Positions 44,833 to 55,089 of a DNA stretch of 64,000 bases are shown piece after piece. Made by a program: the position numbers and the translations under genes. The notes under the pieces are model-generated. The model was not told the DNA's origin and did no database searches. It worked only from the letters and a program-made list of their open reading frames with translations. The stretch is from Setoptus koraiensis (lineage: Eukaryota > Arthropoda): positions 7,440,001-7,504,000 of the forward strand of contig CM106585.1 in the NCBI GenBank assembly GCA_048013815.1, given 5' to 3'. How positions within the stretch are numbered: the first letter of the stretch is position 1; each line of letters starts with the position of its first letter.

Positions 44833-46000
44833 GGTTATTGTATCTAACACGTACCACGCCCAATTTGGGTATTTTTGGTATTTTTGGGTAGGGTATTGTA
44901 CCCTGATACCCGAACGGGTATTCCGGAAGTGCGGAAATTCTTCGTTACCGAGATACCCGAGGTACCGCATTGTGGGTATTTTAGGGTATTTGAGGGTATA
45001 TTGACGGTACAATCGGTCGTACCCACCCGCACGGACATCGGGTAGGGTACTGAGGTCTCCACACCGAGGGTAGATCATTCCTATGAGCCACAGGAAATGA
45101 ATAAAAGCGGTCAAACTGAAGAGGATAAGACTGTGTGCCACAAACATGAGTTCGTAGCCGATGACGGGACGCATACCCAGAGGATCGAATCAGCCTGGAG
45201 GGCACTTCGGCGGAAATTCAGTTCAGGCGGGATCAAGATCGACGACATTAGCCAGCACATGACCGAATACATGTTGCGCTGCCAATGTATACGCACAGGA
45301 ATTGATCCGTTCGTGGCACTAATAGATCTGATGAAGAACAATAATCAATAAAGGGTATACCCCCATATTTTAACGGTTGATCGATCATAGAGGCGCTGGA
45401 TCATCGACGGGATTCTGAGCACGCACTGCGGGGCTGCGCCGCGGCACCGAGGTGTGCGGGTAGGCCTTCGGCCTACCCGCATAGGCCGGCCTACCGTCCA
45501 CGCCGTCGGCCTTCGGCCGACGGCGGGACGATTGACGGCCTGCCTCGTGACGGCCCTACGGGCCGTCCCGCATCCCGGGAAAGGATTGTTTCCCGTGGGC
45601 TGGGGGTCGAGTGGGCGGGGCCCGCGATCGGGCCGGGTTCCGTTCGACCTCGTTTTCAAGTTGCAAGCTTGGACAAACAAATATGCCAAACAGAGTACCC
45701 GATTCGCGTTGATTCTCGGACCGGAAGTGCTAGATATGGAAAACAACGAATATCTCAAGATCGGGTTGTTGAATTTCGTTTTTTCTGCTGTCATCACTAA
45801 TAGTGAATTGTAAGCTGTGTGATCATACCAAAATTTATGGTCTAGAACCCTTGTGAGGCCGATAAAACTGATTTTTCGATATCTCCGGAAGTAAAAATTT
45901 CCGCACTTCCGGACTATCATATTTGTATTTGGGGGCCCCTTCGGGGCCCCTTTGTGAAGTTTCGTTGGAATCGGGCTTGGTACGTGTTAGATACAACACC
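44833..46000 (+). mobile_element. Merlin transposon with transposase remnant
   Basis: Terminal repeats are GGTTATTGTATCTAACACG and, inverted, GGTGTTGTATCTAACACG. Flanks AAAACATTC and CAAATATTA match at only 6 of 9 positions, so the duplication is weak. The left part shares GGTATTTTTGGGTAGGGTAT and GGTATTCCGGAAGTGCGG with 33175-34124. In the middle is an 84-codon frame with the C-terminal part of a Merlin transposase. It is followed by a GC-rich hairpin block (45459-45625: GTAGGCCTTCGGCCTAC, GTCGGCCTTCGGCCGAC) and the stem GGGGCCCC/GGGGCCCC before the right end. This element links the whole family in this window to Merlin. Confidence 0.8.
45097..45351 (+). pseudogene. Merlin (ISXO2-like) transposase C-terminal remnant
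   Basis: 84 codons. VADDGTHTQRIESAWRALRR, followed by GIKIDDISQHMTEYMLRC, fits the end of IS1016/Merlin transposases. In that family a conserved H-T-x-x-I-E-x-x-W carries the last catalytic acid, and a helix with E-(F/Y)-M-(W/L)-R follows. The upstream two-thirds, with the first two catalytic aspartates, is absent here, so the copy cannot be active. The match is by motif reading only. Confidence 0.7.
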
Positions 46001-46194
46001 CAAATATTACGACGCTGCAAGACACATAATGAGTGAGCGATGCGACAGTTACGATGATATTACCGTAGGATATTACTGTAGTTTGCCTGTATTTTCCTCT
46101 GTTTTTTAGCCCTACATTGACCACAATCTCGCAATCTGACCGAGTGGTTGCGAGCTAAGCTCACACAACAACCAACATCGCACAATTTCCATTA

Positions 46195-46905
46195 CAGGTC
46201 AGCTCAGCCGAAGTTAGAAGTTCGAATTGTCACCACCGAACTCTGACCAGCGGACTTCGACGAAGCAGCTGAAACTCCTATTAGAAAATCGAATTTTCTA
46301 TTTCGAATTGCGAAGTTCGAAATGTGACCACCGAACTTCGAATTGTAACCGTCGAACTGCGAACATTGAACCACGACCATCGACGGAGCAGATGAAACTA
46401 TCATCAGGAAGTCGAATTTTCAATTTCGAATTTCGAAGTTCAACTTGTGACCATCGAACTCTGACCACCGAACTCTGACCATCAAACTTCGGCAGAGCAG
46501 ATGAAACTAACATCAGGAAATCAAATTTTCAATTTCGAATTTCGAAGTTCGAATTGTCACCACCGAACTTTGACCATGGAACTAAGTACACTGAACCACT
46601 AACTTTGAACTAGCAGCTGAACCTCCTATTAGAAATTCGAATTTTCAATTTCGAATTTAGATTTGTCACCACCGAACCCCTCACCAATTTGACCTAGTCA
46701 AATCTCCATTGGATTGCATACGCAATATTTTCGAGTGAAGCGATAATAGACCAAGTCGAATCTACATAGGAATACATGTGTAATGTCTAGCAGGATTCTC
46801 ACAAATTTGACTAAGTCAAACATCCATAGGATTACATAGTCACGTGAATAAACGTATCCATCATCACTACCCCAGTAGCTGCTTAATTAAAATTAAGCGC
46901 TAAAA
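46195..46905 (-). mobile_element. HINE 5' half with TTCGAA minisatellite
   Basis: TTCGAA-type repeats (46200-46680) lead to CGAGTGAAGCGATAATAGACC, CACGTGAATAAACGTATCC and the minus-strand 5' end TTAATTAAAATTAAGCGCT at about 46883-46902. No 3' hairpin is found on the other side. It abuts a copia fragment. Confidence 0.65.
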
Positions 46906-46918
46906 ACTGAAAAAGGCG

Positions 46919-47626
46919 ATGTACGGTTTGCGCCAAGCGCCACTAATGTGGAAGAATAGGCTTGACGCTCTACTGCTTGACCTTGGGGTGAGACCGATCG
47001 AGACTGATCCCTGCGTGTACAGGGGCACCTTCAGTGAAAAACCTCCGTACCTAACTACCTACGTGGATGATGGTATGATAGCCTGTGAAGACAGGCAGAC
47101 TGAGTTAGATTTGATCGCCGAACTAAACAAACACATAGAAATCAAGATTGTCATGTCAAGAAAAATTGTAGGTCTGGAATACAATGATATCGAAAATGGA
47201 ATCGCATTAAATCAGATTGGCTACATACAGTCAGAGCTGACCAAGTACAGAATGCTGAACTGTGGACACGTGAAGACGCCCACCTACGACATTGACGCCC
47301 TGCTCAATGCAAACAACGATGAAGAGCGCTCTGACCAAACTTACCGTCGACTACTAGGCTGCTTGAACTACATAGCCTGCGTCAGCCGACCTGACATATC
47401 GTTTGCCGTCAGTGTCCCATCAAGATTCGATTGCGCACCTTACAAGAGACACTGGGTGGCGGCCAAAAACTTACTGGCCTACCTGAAGGGAACTATGAAC
47501 TGCAGCATCAAATACTACAAGGGGGAAAAACTGCACTTGTCAGTGTACTCTGATGCTGACTGGGGGTCAGACTGCATCACCAGAAAGTCAATTAGAGGCC
47601 TGATAATGTATTTAGGCTATATCTAA
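46919..47626 (+). mobile_element. Fossil copia (Pseudoviridae) pol fragment
   Basis: The frame encodes the end of a Ty1/copia reverse transcriptase and the start of RNase H. It shows MYGLRQAPLMWKNRL, the catalytic-site YVDD, the copia-type KIVGLEYN and QIGYIQSELTKYRM stretches, RRLLGCLNYIACVSRPDIS, and SDADWGSD. No LTR, gag or integrase of this element is visible. A HINE 5' end abuts it on the left and a Merlin end piece on the right. A broken remnant. Confidence 0.85.
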
Positions 47627-47689
47627 CGATTGAGGTGACGCAGAGAGTGAGTTTCCACTCTACTTCAGAATCGATATAAAATCAAGACA

Positions 47690-47868
47690 ACTGTGCAAAG
47701 ACAATTGTTTTGAGGCCCCTCTGAGGCCCAAAATTCAGGTTTTTTCTTATCTCCGGAAGTAGGCTTTTCCGCACTTCTGGACTATCAAGAACGTCTTCAT
47801 AAGCCAATTCTGAGCCCACGTGTCAAGTTTCATGGAAGTCGAGCTTGACTCCTAATCAACAGAGCACC
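47690..47868. mobile_element. Merlin-type right-end fragment
   Basis: GAGGCCCCTCTGAGGCC, CTCCGGAAGTAGGC and TTCCGCACTTCTGG, GTGTCAAGTTTCATGGAAGTC, ending GAGCACC. It has the same order of motifs as other right ends in the window. No matching left end is present nearby. Confidence 0.6.
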
Positions 47869-47877
47869 CGATCCGCC

Positions 47878-49458
47878 TTTTTAGCGCTTAATTTTAATTA
47901 AGGGCTTATGATGTAGTGCTGTGGGATCCTGGAAATCACGCATGAATATCCACGCACGGTATGATGGTGGATACTTAATTCGTGCATTTCATAGGATATT
48001 CACCAATTGTGCTATGGTGATTCACGCGCTGTGTGCTTGTGAATACTCCGACTTTGTATGCCAGTGAATATCCACGTACCGATTTATTTGTGGATATTCA
48101 CAGTTTTCGATCTTTAGAGTCACGCGCTGTGTGCTTGCAAACATTAGCACTAGCATAATCAGTGCTTAGTGAGTGTGTAGGCTTAGATATGCTTGGGAGG
48201 TGGAAGGTCCACTCAAGTTCGTACACCTCCCAAACACACATTTACTAGGGAGGTGGATTGAATTTCGAGTCTCGGGCTCATGTCTCGAAACTCCCCAGAG
48301 ACAGCTAGCACTGTTCCATACACGATCTGTGCAAGTCTAATCAATTTTCTATTTCTAGTATTGGCGCTATAGGCCATTATTGAGAACATGTGCCTATACA
48401 GTATGTGTGATTTTCGATACTGTTCTCACCAGGATAAATTCTTGAAACTTTCTAGAGACAGCAATCATTGTGTCATACACAATCTGTGCGAGCCTAATCA
48501 ATTTTCTGTTTTTAGTATTAGCGCTATAGGCCATTGTTGAGAACATGTGCCTATACAGTATGTGTGATTTTCGATACTGTTCTCACCAGGATGAATTCTT
48601 GAAACTTTCTAGAGACAGTTAGCACCTATCACTACTTAATAAGCTTGAAAGTAGACTCGAAAGTTCGTCCACCTCGCAAACATACATTTACTAGGGAGGT
48701 GGATTGAATTTTAAGTCTCGGGCTCATGCAGAGGTTAATGTATAGTGGGGAATTGGATCGATGCTATAACGAGATAGGTTTAGCTATTTCAAATAGCGTG
48801 GAGTGGAAACTTAAGTCACTCAACCTTCCTAGCACACGGTTTCTGAACATGTTCCCACCTATCCGTTTTGATGATACTTTGTGTGTGTGTGTTGTGCATG
48901 TTGCTCGCAACATTCTGTGCAAGTATGATCAGAAATCAATCGGTCGATTTCGAGACAGAGAGAAATTTCGGATGACGGATGTCATGTATAGTCATCGATT
49001 TCTGAACATGTTCCACCTATCCGTTTCGATGATATTCAGTCAACTCATAATCAATTTTCTGTCTCTAGTATTGGCGCTATTGGCCATTCCGGATCAGGTG
49101 AGCTCATACTATGTATATGATATCTGATCAGGTATGCCCATATATCACGTGGTATGTTTGAAACTGTTCTCATCCGGATAAATTCCCGAAGCTTCCTTGA
49201 GACATCTAGCACTGTCTAATACACGATATATGCAAGTTTAATCAATTTTCTGTTCCTAGTATTGGCGCTATAGGCCATTATTGAGAACATGTGCCTATAC
49301 AGTATGTGTGATTTTCGATACTGTTCTCACCAGGATGAATTCTTGAAACTTTCTAGCGACAGCTAGCACTTATCACTACTTAATAAACTGTCCAAACCTC
49401 TAAGATCGTTCACTAGTAAAATTAAGCGCTCTTATACTGGTATAATCAGTATAACTTG
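47878..49458 (+). mobile_element. Complete HINE with ~180-bp repeats
   Basis: The 5' end is TTAGCGCTTAATTTTAATTA. The 3' end is AAAATTAAGCGCTC, a hairpin (TTATACTGGTATAATCAGTATAA), then CTTG next to T. The body has inverted and direct copies of GAATATCCACG words (47930-48100). Two adjacent ~180-base repeats follow at about 48300-48620, with a further copy at about 49200-49370; they hold CTAGTATTGGCGCTATAGG, GAACATGTGCCTATACAGT and GAAACTTTCTAGAGACAG. It holds the empty site that corresponds to the Merlin insertion at 19657-20432. It encodes no protein. Confidence 0.8.
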
Positions 49459-49882
49459 TATCTCTATTTTTGGTGGGGGGTGCGTGTGGTTTTTCTCATT
49501 TTTGGTCATCGGCATTCAATTTGATTCCGTTGAATTATGTATCATTTTGAAGCTATTCTATAGGGCTATTTTTATGAGCTGTCAAATTTCTGGGCGGACA
49601 TTCCTGGGGCCCCACAAAATGGAGCCAAAGTTTTCTTTCGATTTTTTTCCGGACTTGAATTCGAGTCTAGGGAAAAATTATACCCTTTATAGATGCGTCT
49701 TTCAAAGATTCATCCAACGATACAAGAAACTTATCTCTATGACAAGAGACTGGGGCTCCAGAGGCCCTCAAAGCGAAAAACAGCAACGCCGCCTAGTGGC
49801 TAAACGTCGAACTAAAAGATGATGCAATTGGTATATTCGTGATCAGGAGGCTCTTCCAATCACGAAACCACTATATTCATGT
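49459..49882. other. Unassigned stretch between elements
   Basis: A 112-codon plus-strand frame (49484-49822) has no recognisable domain. I see no terminal repeats. It may be internal sequence of the Gypsy-like fossil that begins at 49883. Confidence 0.4.
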
Positions 49883-50411
49883 ATGTCAGACCAGTTTGAT
49901 TCTGGAGACCCTAAATGCAACAGGCCCTTTGGTTTCTCATCAATAAATGTTCTGGGGTATGAAATAGACAAAGAAGGCATACATCCTATGGAAGATAAAG
50001 TGGCAGCCATTAGAATTGTGCCTGAACCGTTGAATTTGGATGATTTGCGTCGGTTTCTAGGATGTACGTCATTCTACAGACGTTTTATCATCGATTATGC
50101 TCAAAAGGCCGCCCCGCTTCTAGATTTGACCAAAAAAGAAGTGAAGTGGAGATGGCAGAATGAAGAGATCAAAGCTTTTTATGAGCTTATAAAAGGCCTA
50201 GTAAACGATGCCACAGTTGCCCACTTCAATCGTGACGCTCAACTAGAGATAAGGACAGATGCCTGCCGTGTCGGCATTGGCGCTATCCTACTACAGGAAG
50301 AGAACAAGGAAATGAAAATAGTCGCATGTGTGAGTCGCAGGCTATCAAACGCCGAAACAAAATACCCTACAACAGAGCTAGAGGGCCTGGCAATTGTGTT
50401 CGCTGTAAAAA
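49883..50411 (+). mobile_element. Fossil Gypsy-like RT/RNase H fragment
   Basis: The frame encodes the connection and RNase H part of a Ty3/Gypsy polymerase: NVLGYEIDKEGIHPMEDKVA, LRRFLGCTSFYRRFI, RTDACRVGIGAILLQE, TTELEGLAIVFAVK. A HINE begins directly at 50412. The element may continue beyond the inserted elements at 52.9 kb with integrase and envelope sequence in the same direction, but this is not shown. A broken fossil. Confidence 0.8.
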
Positions 50412-51974
50412 CAAGTGATCCTGGTTCAATCAGTATCTCGAGCGCTTAAATTTTGGATAGACGAGTATCGTTGGAACATGGATGCGAGCATGTGACAACA
50501 TGTCGAAGATACACATCTAAGCCTGTCAGATCAGAGTAGCCGAAAAGATGACAGAATAAATCCTAGTTCTCCAAATTGCTGTTGCAGCATGATAAACATG
50601 CTGATTGCTTGCGTACGAAATCTAATAAGATTCTAATGGTTCAGTCTCGCCATAATGAGTAATTTAGTTAGACACACTAATTGGTCAATGGCGCACACTT
50701 TGTTATAGTGCATCGATTTCGAATTTCGAAGATCGAGTTGTGACCATCGAACCCAAGAACACTGATCAACCAACTTTGAGCGAGCAGCTGGAACTCTCAT
50801 CAGGAATTCGAACTTTCAATTCTCGAAGTTCGGATTGTTACCATCGAACTCCGACCATTGAACACTGACCAACGAACACCGAATGAGCACCTGAAACTAT
50901 CATCAGGAATTCGAATTTTCGAATTTTCGAATTTTCGAATTTTCAATTTCGAAGTTCGAAATGCGACCATCGAACTCTGTACGAGCACCTGGAACTGGTT
51001 TCGGAAATTCGAATTTTCAATCTTCGAACTTCAAATTGTTACCACCGAACTTCGAACTGTGACCATCGAACACTGACCACCGAACATCAAACGAGCAGAT
51101 GGAACTGTCATCAGAAATTCGAATTTTCAATTTCGAAGTTCGAAATGTGACCATCGAACTCCGAATTGTTACCAGCGAACTTCGAATTGTGACCATCGAA
51201 CTCTGTACAAGCACCTGGAACTCCAAATTTCTTTCGCAGCATGATTCACATGTTGATTGCATGCGTACGGAATTTGGTAAGATTCTAATGGTCAGTTTCG
51301 CCGCAATGAATAATTTAGTTAGACACACCAATTAGTCAATGGCGCACGCTTAGTTATTGTGCATCAATTTCGAATATCGAAGTTCGAATTGTGACCATCG
51401 AACTCTGTACGAGCACCTGGAACTCGTATCGGAAATTCGAATTTTCAATTTAGAAGTTCGGAATGTGACTTCGAACTTCGAACATCGAACTCTGACCACC
51501 GAACATCGAACGAGCAGCTGTGACTCTTATCAGAAATCCGAATTTTCAATTTCGAATTTCCAAATTCGAATTGTGACCATCGAACTCTGACCACGGAACT
51601 CTGACCGTCGAACTCCGACAATGCAGCTGAAACTCTTATCAGAAATTCGAATTTTCAATTTCGAAGCTCGAATTGCGACCATCGAATTGTGACCATCGAA
51701 CTCTGACCACCGAACTTCGAACGAGCAGATGAAATTCTTATTAGAAATTCGAATTTTCTATTTTGAAGTTCGATTTGTCACCACCGAACTCCGCACAAAT
51801 GTGACCTAGTCAAATCTCCATAGAATTGCATACAAAATGTTTTCGAGTGAAGCGATAATAGACCAAGTCGAATCTACTTGACTAAGTCAAACCTCTATAG
51901 GATTACATAGTCACGTGAATAAACGTATCCATCATAACTACCCCAGTAGCTACTTAATTAAAATTAAGCGCTAA
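50412..51974 (-). mobile_element. HINE with TTCGAA minisatellite inserted in pol
   Basis: On the minus strand the 5' end TTAGCGCTTAATTTTAATTA is at 51974. The 3' end is AATTTAAGCGCTCGAGATAC, a hairpin, then ACTTG at 50412. The body has GACAACATGTCGAAGATACA and then two blocks of TTCGAA-type repeats (50720-51230 and 51360-51790) split by a unit shared with the HINE at 11955-12307 (AATTTAGTTAGACACACCAAT). The element cuts the fossil pol frame. Directly after it a second HINE 5' end (CCCTTAATTAAAATTAAG, 51980-51996) abuts. Confidence 0.75.
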
Positions 51975-51996
51975 TAAGCCCTTAATTAAAATTAAG

Positions 51997-52856
51997 GGTT
52001 GTTGTAGCGATTAGGTCCCCACTCAGAATTTGATGAAACTCTACACACGGGCTCTATAGGGGCCCCATATCACGATTTGAGTGGCCCGGAAGTGCGGAAA
52101 CTTCCGGTTCCGGAAATTCAAAAATATCGAGATATAGCTCTAAGAATTCAAAATCGGATAGATGACACCCATCGGAGAACGATGAACTCAAAATTGATCT
52201 TTCATCATTTTTGGTTCACGAGATATCACGGTCTATTTAATTAAGAGGTGTGGCCGGACCTGTGCGGTTGCGGTCGGCGGACCCATTCTGTGCATAGACT
52301 GAGCAATATCATGTATTGGCTTTTGTTTTAGTCATTACATCTCAGTATTCTTCTTGTTCTGGCCTATACACGTCATTAAGACGATCCCTACACCCGTGCA
52401 TGGATGGCAGTCACGTGAGCGGAGGGCTGAGGGCGCATCCCGAAACCCGAAGCGCTCATCAACCCTACCCGAAGGGTTCCCGTCGCACGCAGTCGTCGCG
52501 TGAGCGACGACGGAGTTGTGACGGCCTCCAGAATACGAGGCTGCAGGCCGAGTTCTAAGAACATTTGAAGGCTCATCCCTGAGTGTAGCGAAGCAATAAT
52601 TTGGTCACTTCCGGTCTTCCAACCCTTGTAATATCCCTATATCTGGCGAACCGGAAGTCGCATGAAGCTAAAATGTTGAGCGTAGCCTAAAATCTCTCTC
52701 TGGTGAATTTTAGAGCTCTAGCTTCAACTTCATGTAAAACCGGAACCGGAAGTCTCCGTACTTCCGGACTAGTTTTTCCGTTCTATTGGGGTCAAGGGAG
52801 ACCCATACCGGAAGTTTCATCAAGATCTGAGTGGGGACCTAATCGCTACAACAACC
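51997..52856. mobile_element. Merlin-type element, 860 bp
   Basis: Terminal repeats are GGTTGTTGTAGCGATTAGG at both ends (inverted). Flanks AAAATTAAG and AAAATTACA match at 7 of 9. Inside are CTATAGGGGCCCCATAT, CCCGGAAGTGCGGAAACTTC, the reversed GC hairpin block (stem 52492-52511) and CCGGAACCGGAAGTCTCC. It sits at the end of a HINE 5' terminus. It is non-coding. Confidence 0.8.
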
Positions 52857-53589
52857 AAAATTACAACGCCAACAGACGCATGATTTAATTCTCTGTGGGC
52901 CACTAAGTATTGGTTTATTTTCCTCCCAGAGGAGCAGCAGGAAATAAGCTGACTACTCGCTATTTTGGCCCGTACGAGGTCACCGAAGCAAGGGATCACG
53001 ACATTTACAAATTAAAATTATTGGACGAAAGCATCAGAAAGAAAAAAGTTATCTTATCTCATGTGGATAGAATAAAAGCCTTCAAACCGAGGGAGCCGAT
53101 CAGCATAACTTCTACACCGGCTATCATGAGTATAACTCTTATGTGCTCAATTATAGCATTACTCTCACTTTCAACAAGTGCAGAGGCTCATTTCAACTCG
53201 GCCGACCCACTGTTGTGGCGAGAAACAAAAATTCCACACATTGCCAGTAGCACAGAATGGGAACTGGAAGTACTTATCATCGACCTAATGTAAAACACTC
53301 TTTCACAATATTACTCCTGTGACGGCATTCAACGATAAAATCATCGAAAATTGTCAGACGCGATTCAAAGAGTTCGTTGAATACGAAATCGACAGACTAT
53401 GTCCTCACTCGGCAACACCTGAAAAGCGATTCGTGTTTGAATCGGCAACTATTATCGGAGTCGCCGTATCGGCAGTAGTAGCGGGCGAGTCAATGGTACA
53501 TAGCGCTCGCAACGAAGAAGAACTAGCAACAATAAGAGTGAAAACCAACGAACTAGTTAAATCCCAAAACGCAGCCATCGATGAAATAA

Positions 53590-54187
53590 GTTATACTGAT
53601 TATACCAGTATAAGAGCGCTTAATTTTTCCAGTGAACAATCTTGGAGGTTTGGACAGTTTATTAAGAAGTGATAAGTGCTAGCTGTCTCTAGAAAGTTTC
53701 AAGAATTCATCCTGGTGAGAACAGTTTCGAAAATAGCACATACTGTGGAAGGACCCGTGCCACAAAATGGCCTATAGCGCCAATACTAGAAACAGAAAAT
53801 TGATTAGACTTGCACAGATCGTGTATAGCATCGATCCACCTCCTCACATTACATTAACCTTTGCATGAGCCCGAGACTTAAAACTCAATCCACCTCCCTA
53901 GTAAATGTGTGTTTGGGAGGTGGACGAACTTTCGAATCTCAAGCTTGAGTGTACCTCCCACCTCCCAAGCACATTTCAGCCTACACACTCACTAAGCACT
54001 GATTATGCTAGTGCTAATTGTATGGTTGTAATGGTGAATTTTAGAGCTCTAGCTTCAACTTTATGTAAAACCGGAACCGGAAGTTTCCGCACTTCCGGAC
54101 TAGTTTTTCTGTTCTATTGGGGTCAAGGTCGACCCACACCGGAAGTTTCATCAAGATCTGAGTGGGGACCTAATCGCTACAACAACC
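53590..54187 (-). mobile_element. HINE 3' half joined to a Merlin end, inserted in envelope
   Basis: It starts with the minus-strand 3' signature (AAGTTATACTGATTATACCA, AGAGCGCTTAATTTTT). It continues with sequence complementary to 48150-49440 (CTGTCTCTAGAAAGTTTCAA). At about 54030 it changes to the right end of a GATTAGGTCCC-type Merlin (TTATGTAAAACCGGAACCGG to CGCTACAACAACC at 54187). There is no HINE 5' end, so the insertion is a HINE-Merlin chimera. Confidence 0.65.
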
Positions 54188-54388
54188 GAGTATTGGACCA
54201 AAATAACACAATGGATTGACTACATGAAGATCGCTGTTTTAATTATAATCGCCGTCATGGCAATATTGGCCGTTAGATATATACTACGCAATCTCTCCAG
54301 TAGATCAGACCCTGCCTACTACAATAAATAAGAATAATACAAGCCAACCAATCTGGAGAAAGCCAATCGGTTTCAAGAGAAAGCGATT

Positions 54389-54817
54389 TTGACAACTACT
54401 GGTAGCATATTCCTGTCGCTACTAGTAATATCCTCATATTCATTGACTACAGCTAAAAGATGCGATGTGCCATCGATGGATGGGAGAGTATTGACCAAAG
54501 ATCAGGCTCAAAAAGAAATAGACTTACTAAAAGAAGTAATCGACGCCATTTGCACCAAGGATAATGCCGATATAGTTTATGGCCAAAATACCTACTTAAA
54601 TACTGTAGCTTGTGCCCTCGCAAAGAGACAATTTAATTGTATGTGCCCCCCGAAGAAGGAACACATACCTATAATAACAGAGAGTAACATTGAGAAATTC
54701 AACTCATACGATCCGTCACAGGATCGAGCTGAGGAAATTCTTCAAGAAGCTAATGACAAGGTAGCAACTAATTTAAAAAAGCCTTCCATCCAAGAGAAAT
54801 GTCAGGATAATTCGTGA
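54389..54817 (+). mobile_element. Small secreted-type frame at the 3' end of the LTR fossil
   Basis: 142 codons: a signal peptide (FLSLLVISSYSLTTA), then a helical, cysteine-bearing region (KEIDLLKEVIDAICTKDNAD, ALAKRQFNCMCPPKK). It lies between the envelope membrane span and the polypurine tract. Its position suggests an accessory gene of the element. I do not recognise the family. It is treated as part of the fossil. Confidence 0.5.
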
Positions 54818-54932
54818 ATAATATCTAATCACAACCTATATATATATGCCGACGCCATATTATATGTAATAACAAACATCATGTATTATCTTATTAGAAA
54901 GATCGTGACGAATCTTTTCCGAAGGAGGGAGA

Positions 54933-55061
54933 TGTTGTATCGCGCATGCGTCGCGTCTCCGTCTCCTTCGTAACACCCTGTATTTCTACTATGCACCATT
55001 AATATAAATATATGTAACCAAATATAATAAAGTTCAGTTGATACCCAAGCTCCTTACAACA
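54933..55061 (+). repeat. Short LTR after the envelope fossil
   Basis: Begins TGTTGTATCGCGCATGCG after a polypurine tract and ends TTACAACA, so TGTTGT/ACAACA are the inverted ends. It contains a TATA-like AATATAAATATATG and AATAAAG. It is about 129 bases, short for a Gypsy LTR. No second copy is in the window, so the ends are an estimate. Confidence 0.5.
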
Positions 55062-55089
55062 ACATACATTACATTTTTACTCCTACTAT

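Larger units (their letters stand above)
52857..54932 (+). mobile_element. Fossil integrase end and envelope gene of a Gypsy-like element
   Basis: The first frame (52910-53293) encodes the C-terminal part of a Gypsy-type polymerase (VYFPPRGAAGNKL, RYFGPYEVTEARDHDIYKLK). The same frame then runs into a signal-peptide-like start (MSITLMCSIIALLSLSTSAEA). Next come a PEKR site with a hydrophobic fusion-like stretch (ATIIGVAVSAVVAG), a membrane span (VLIIIAVMAILAVRYILRNL) near 54235, and a second signal-peptide protein of 142 codons at 54389-54817 with several cysteines. A HINE with a Merlin end (53590-54187) is inserted in the envelope part. A polypurine tract (GAAGGAGGGAGA) precedes the LTR. Family knowledge: errantivirus-type elements make env by splicing. 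Broken fossil. Confidence 0.65.

Noticed and set aside
45454-45813. GC-rich frames with GRRPT and RPTRIG repeats
   Set aside because: They lie in the hairpin-rich block of a Merlin and are open on both strands because of GC content.
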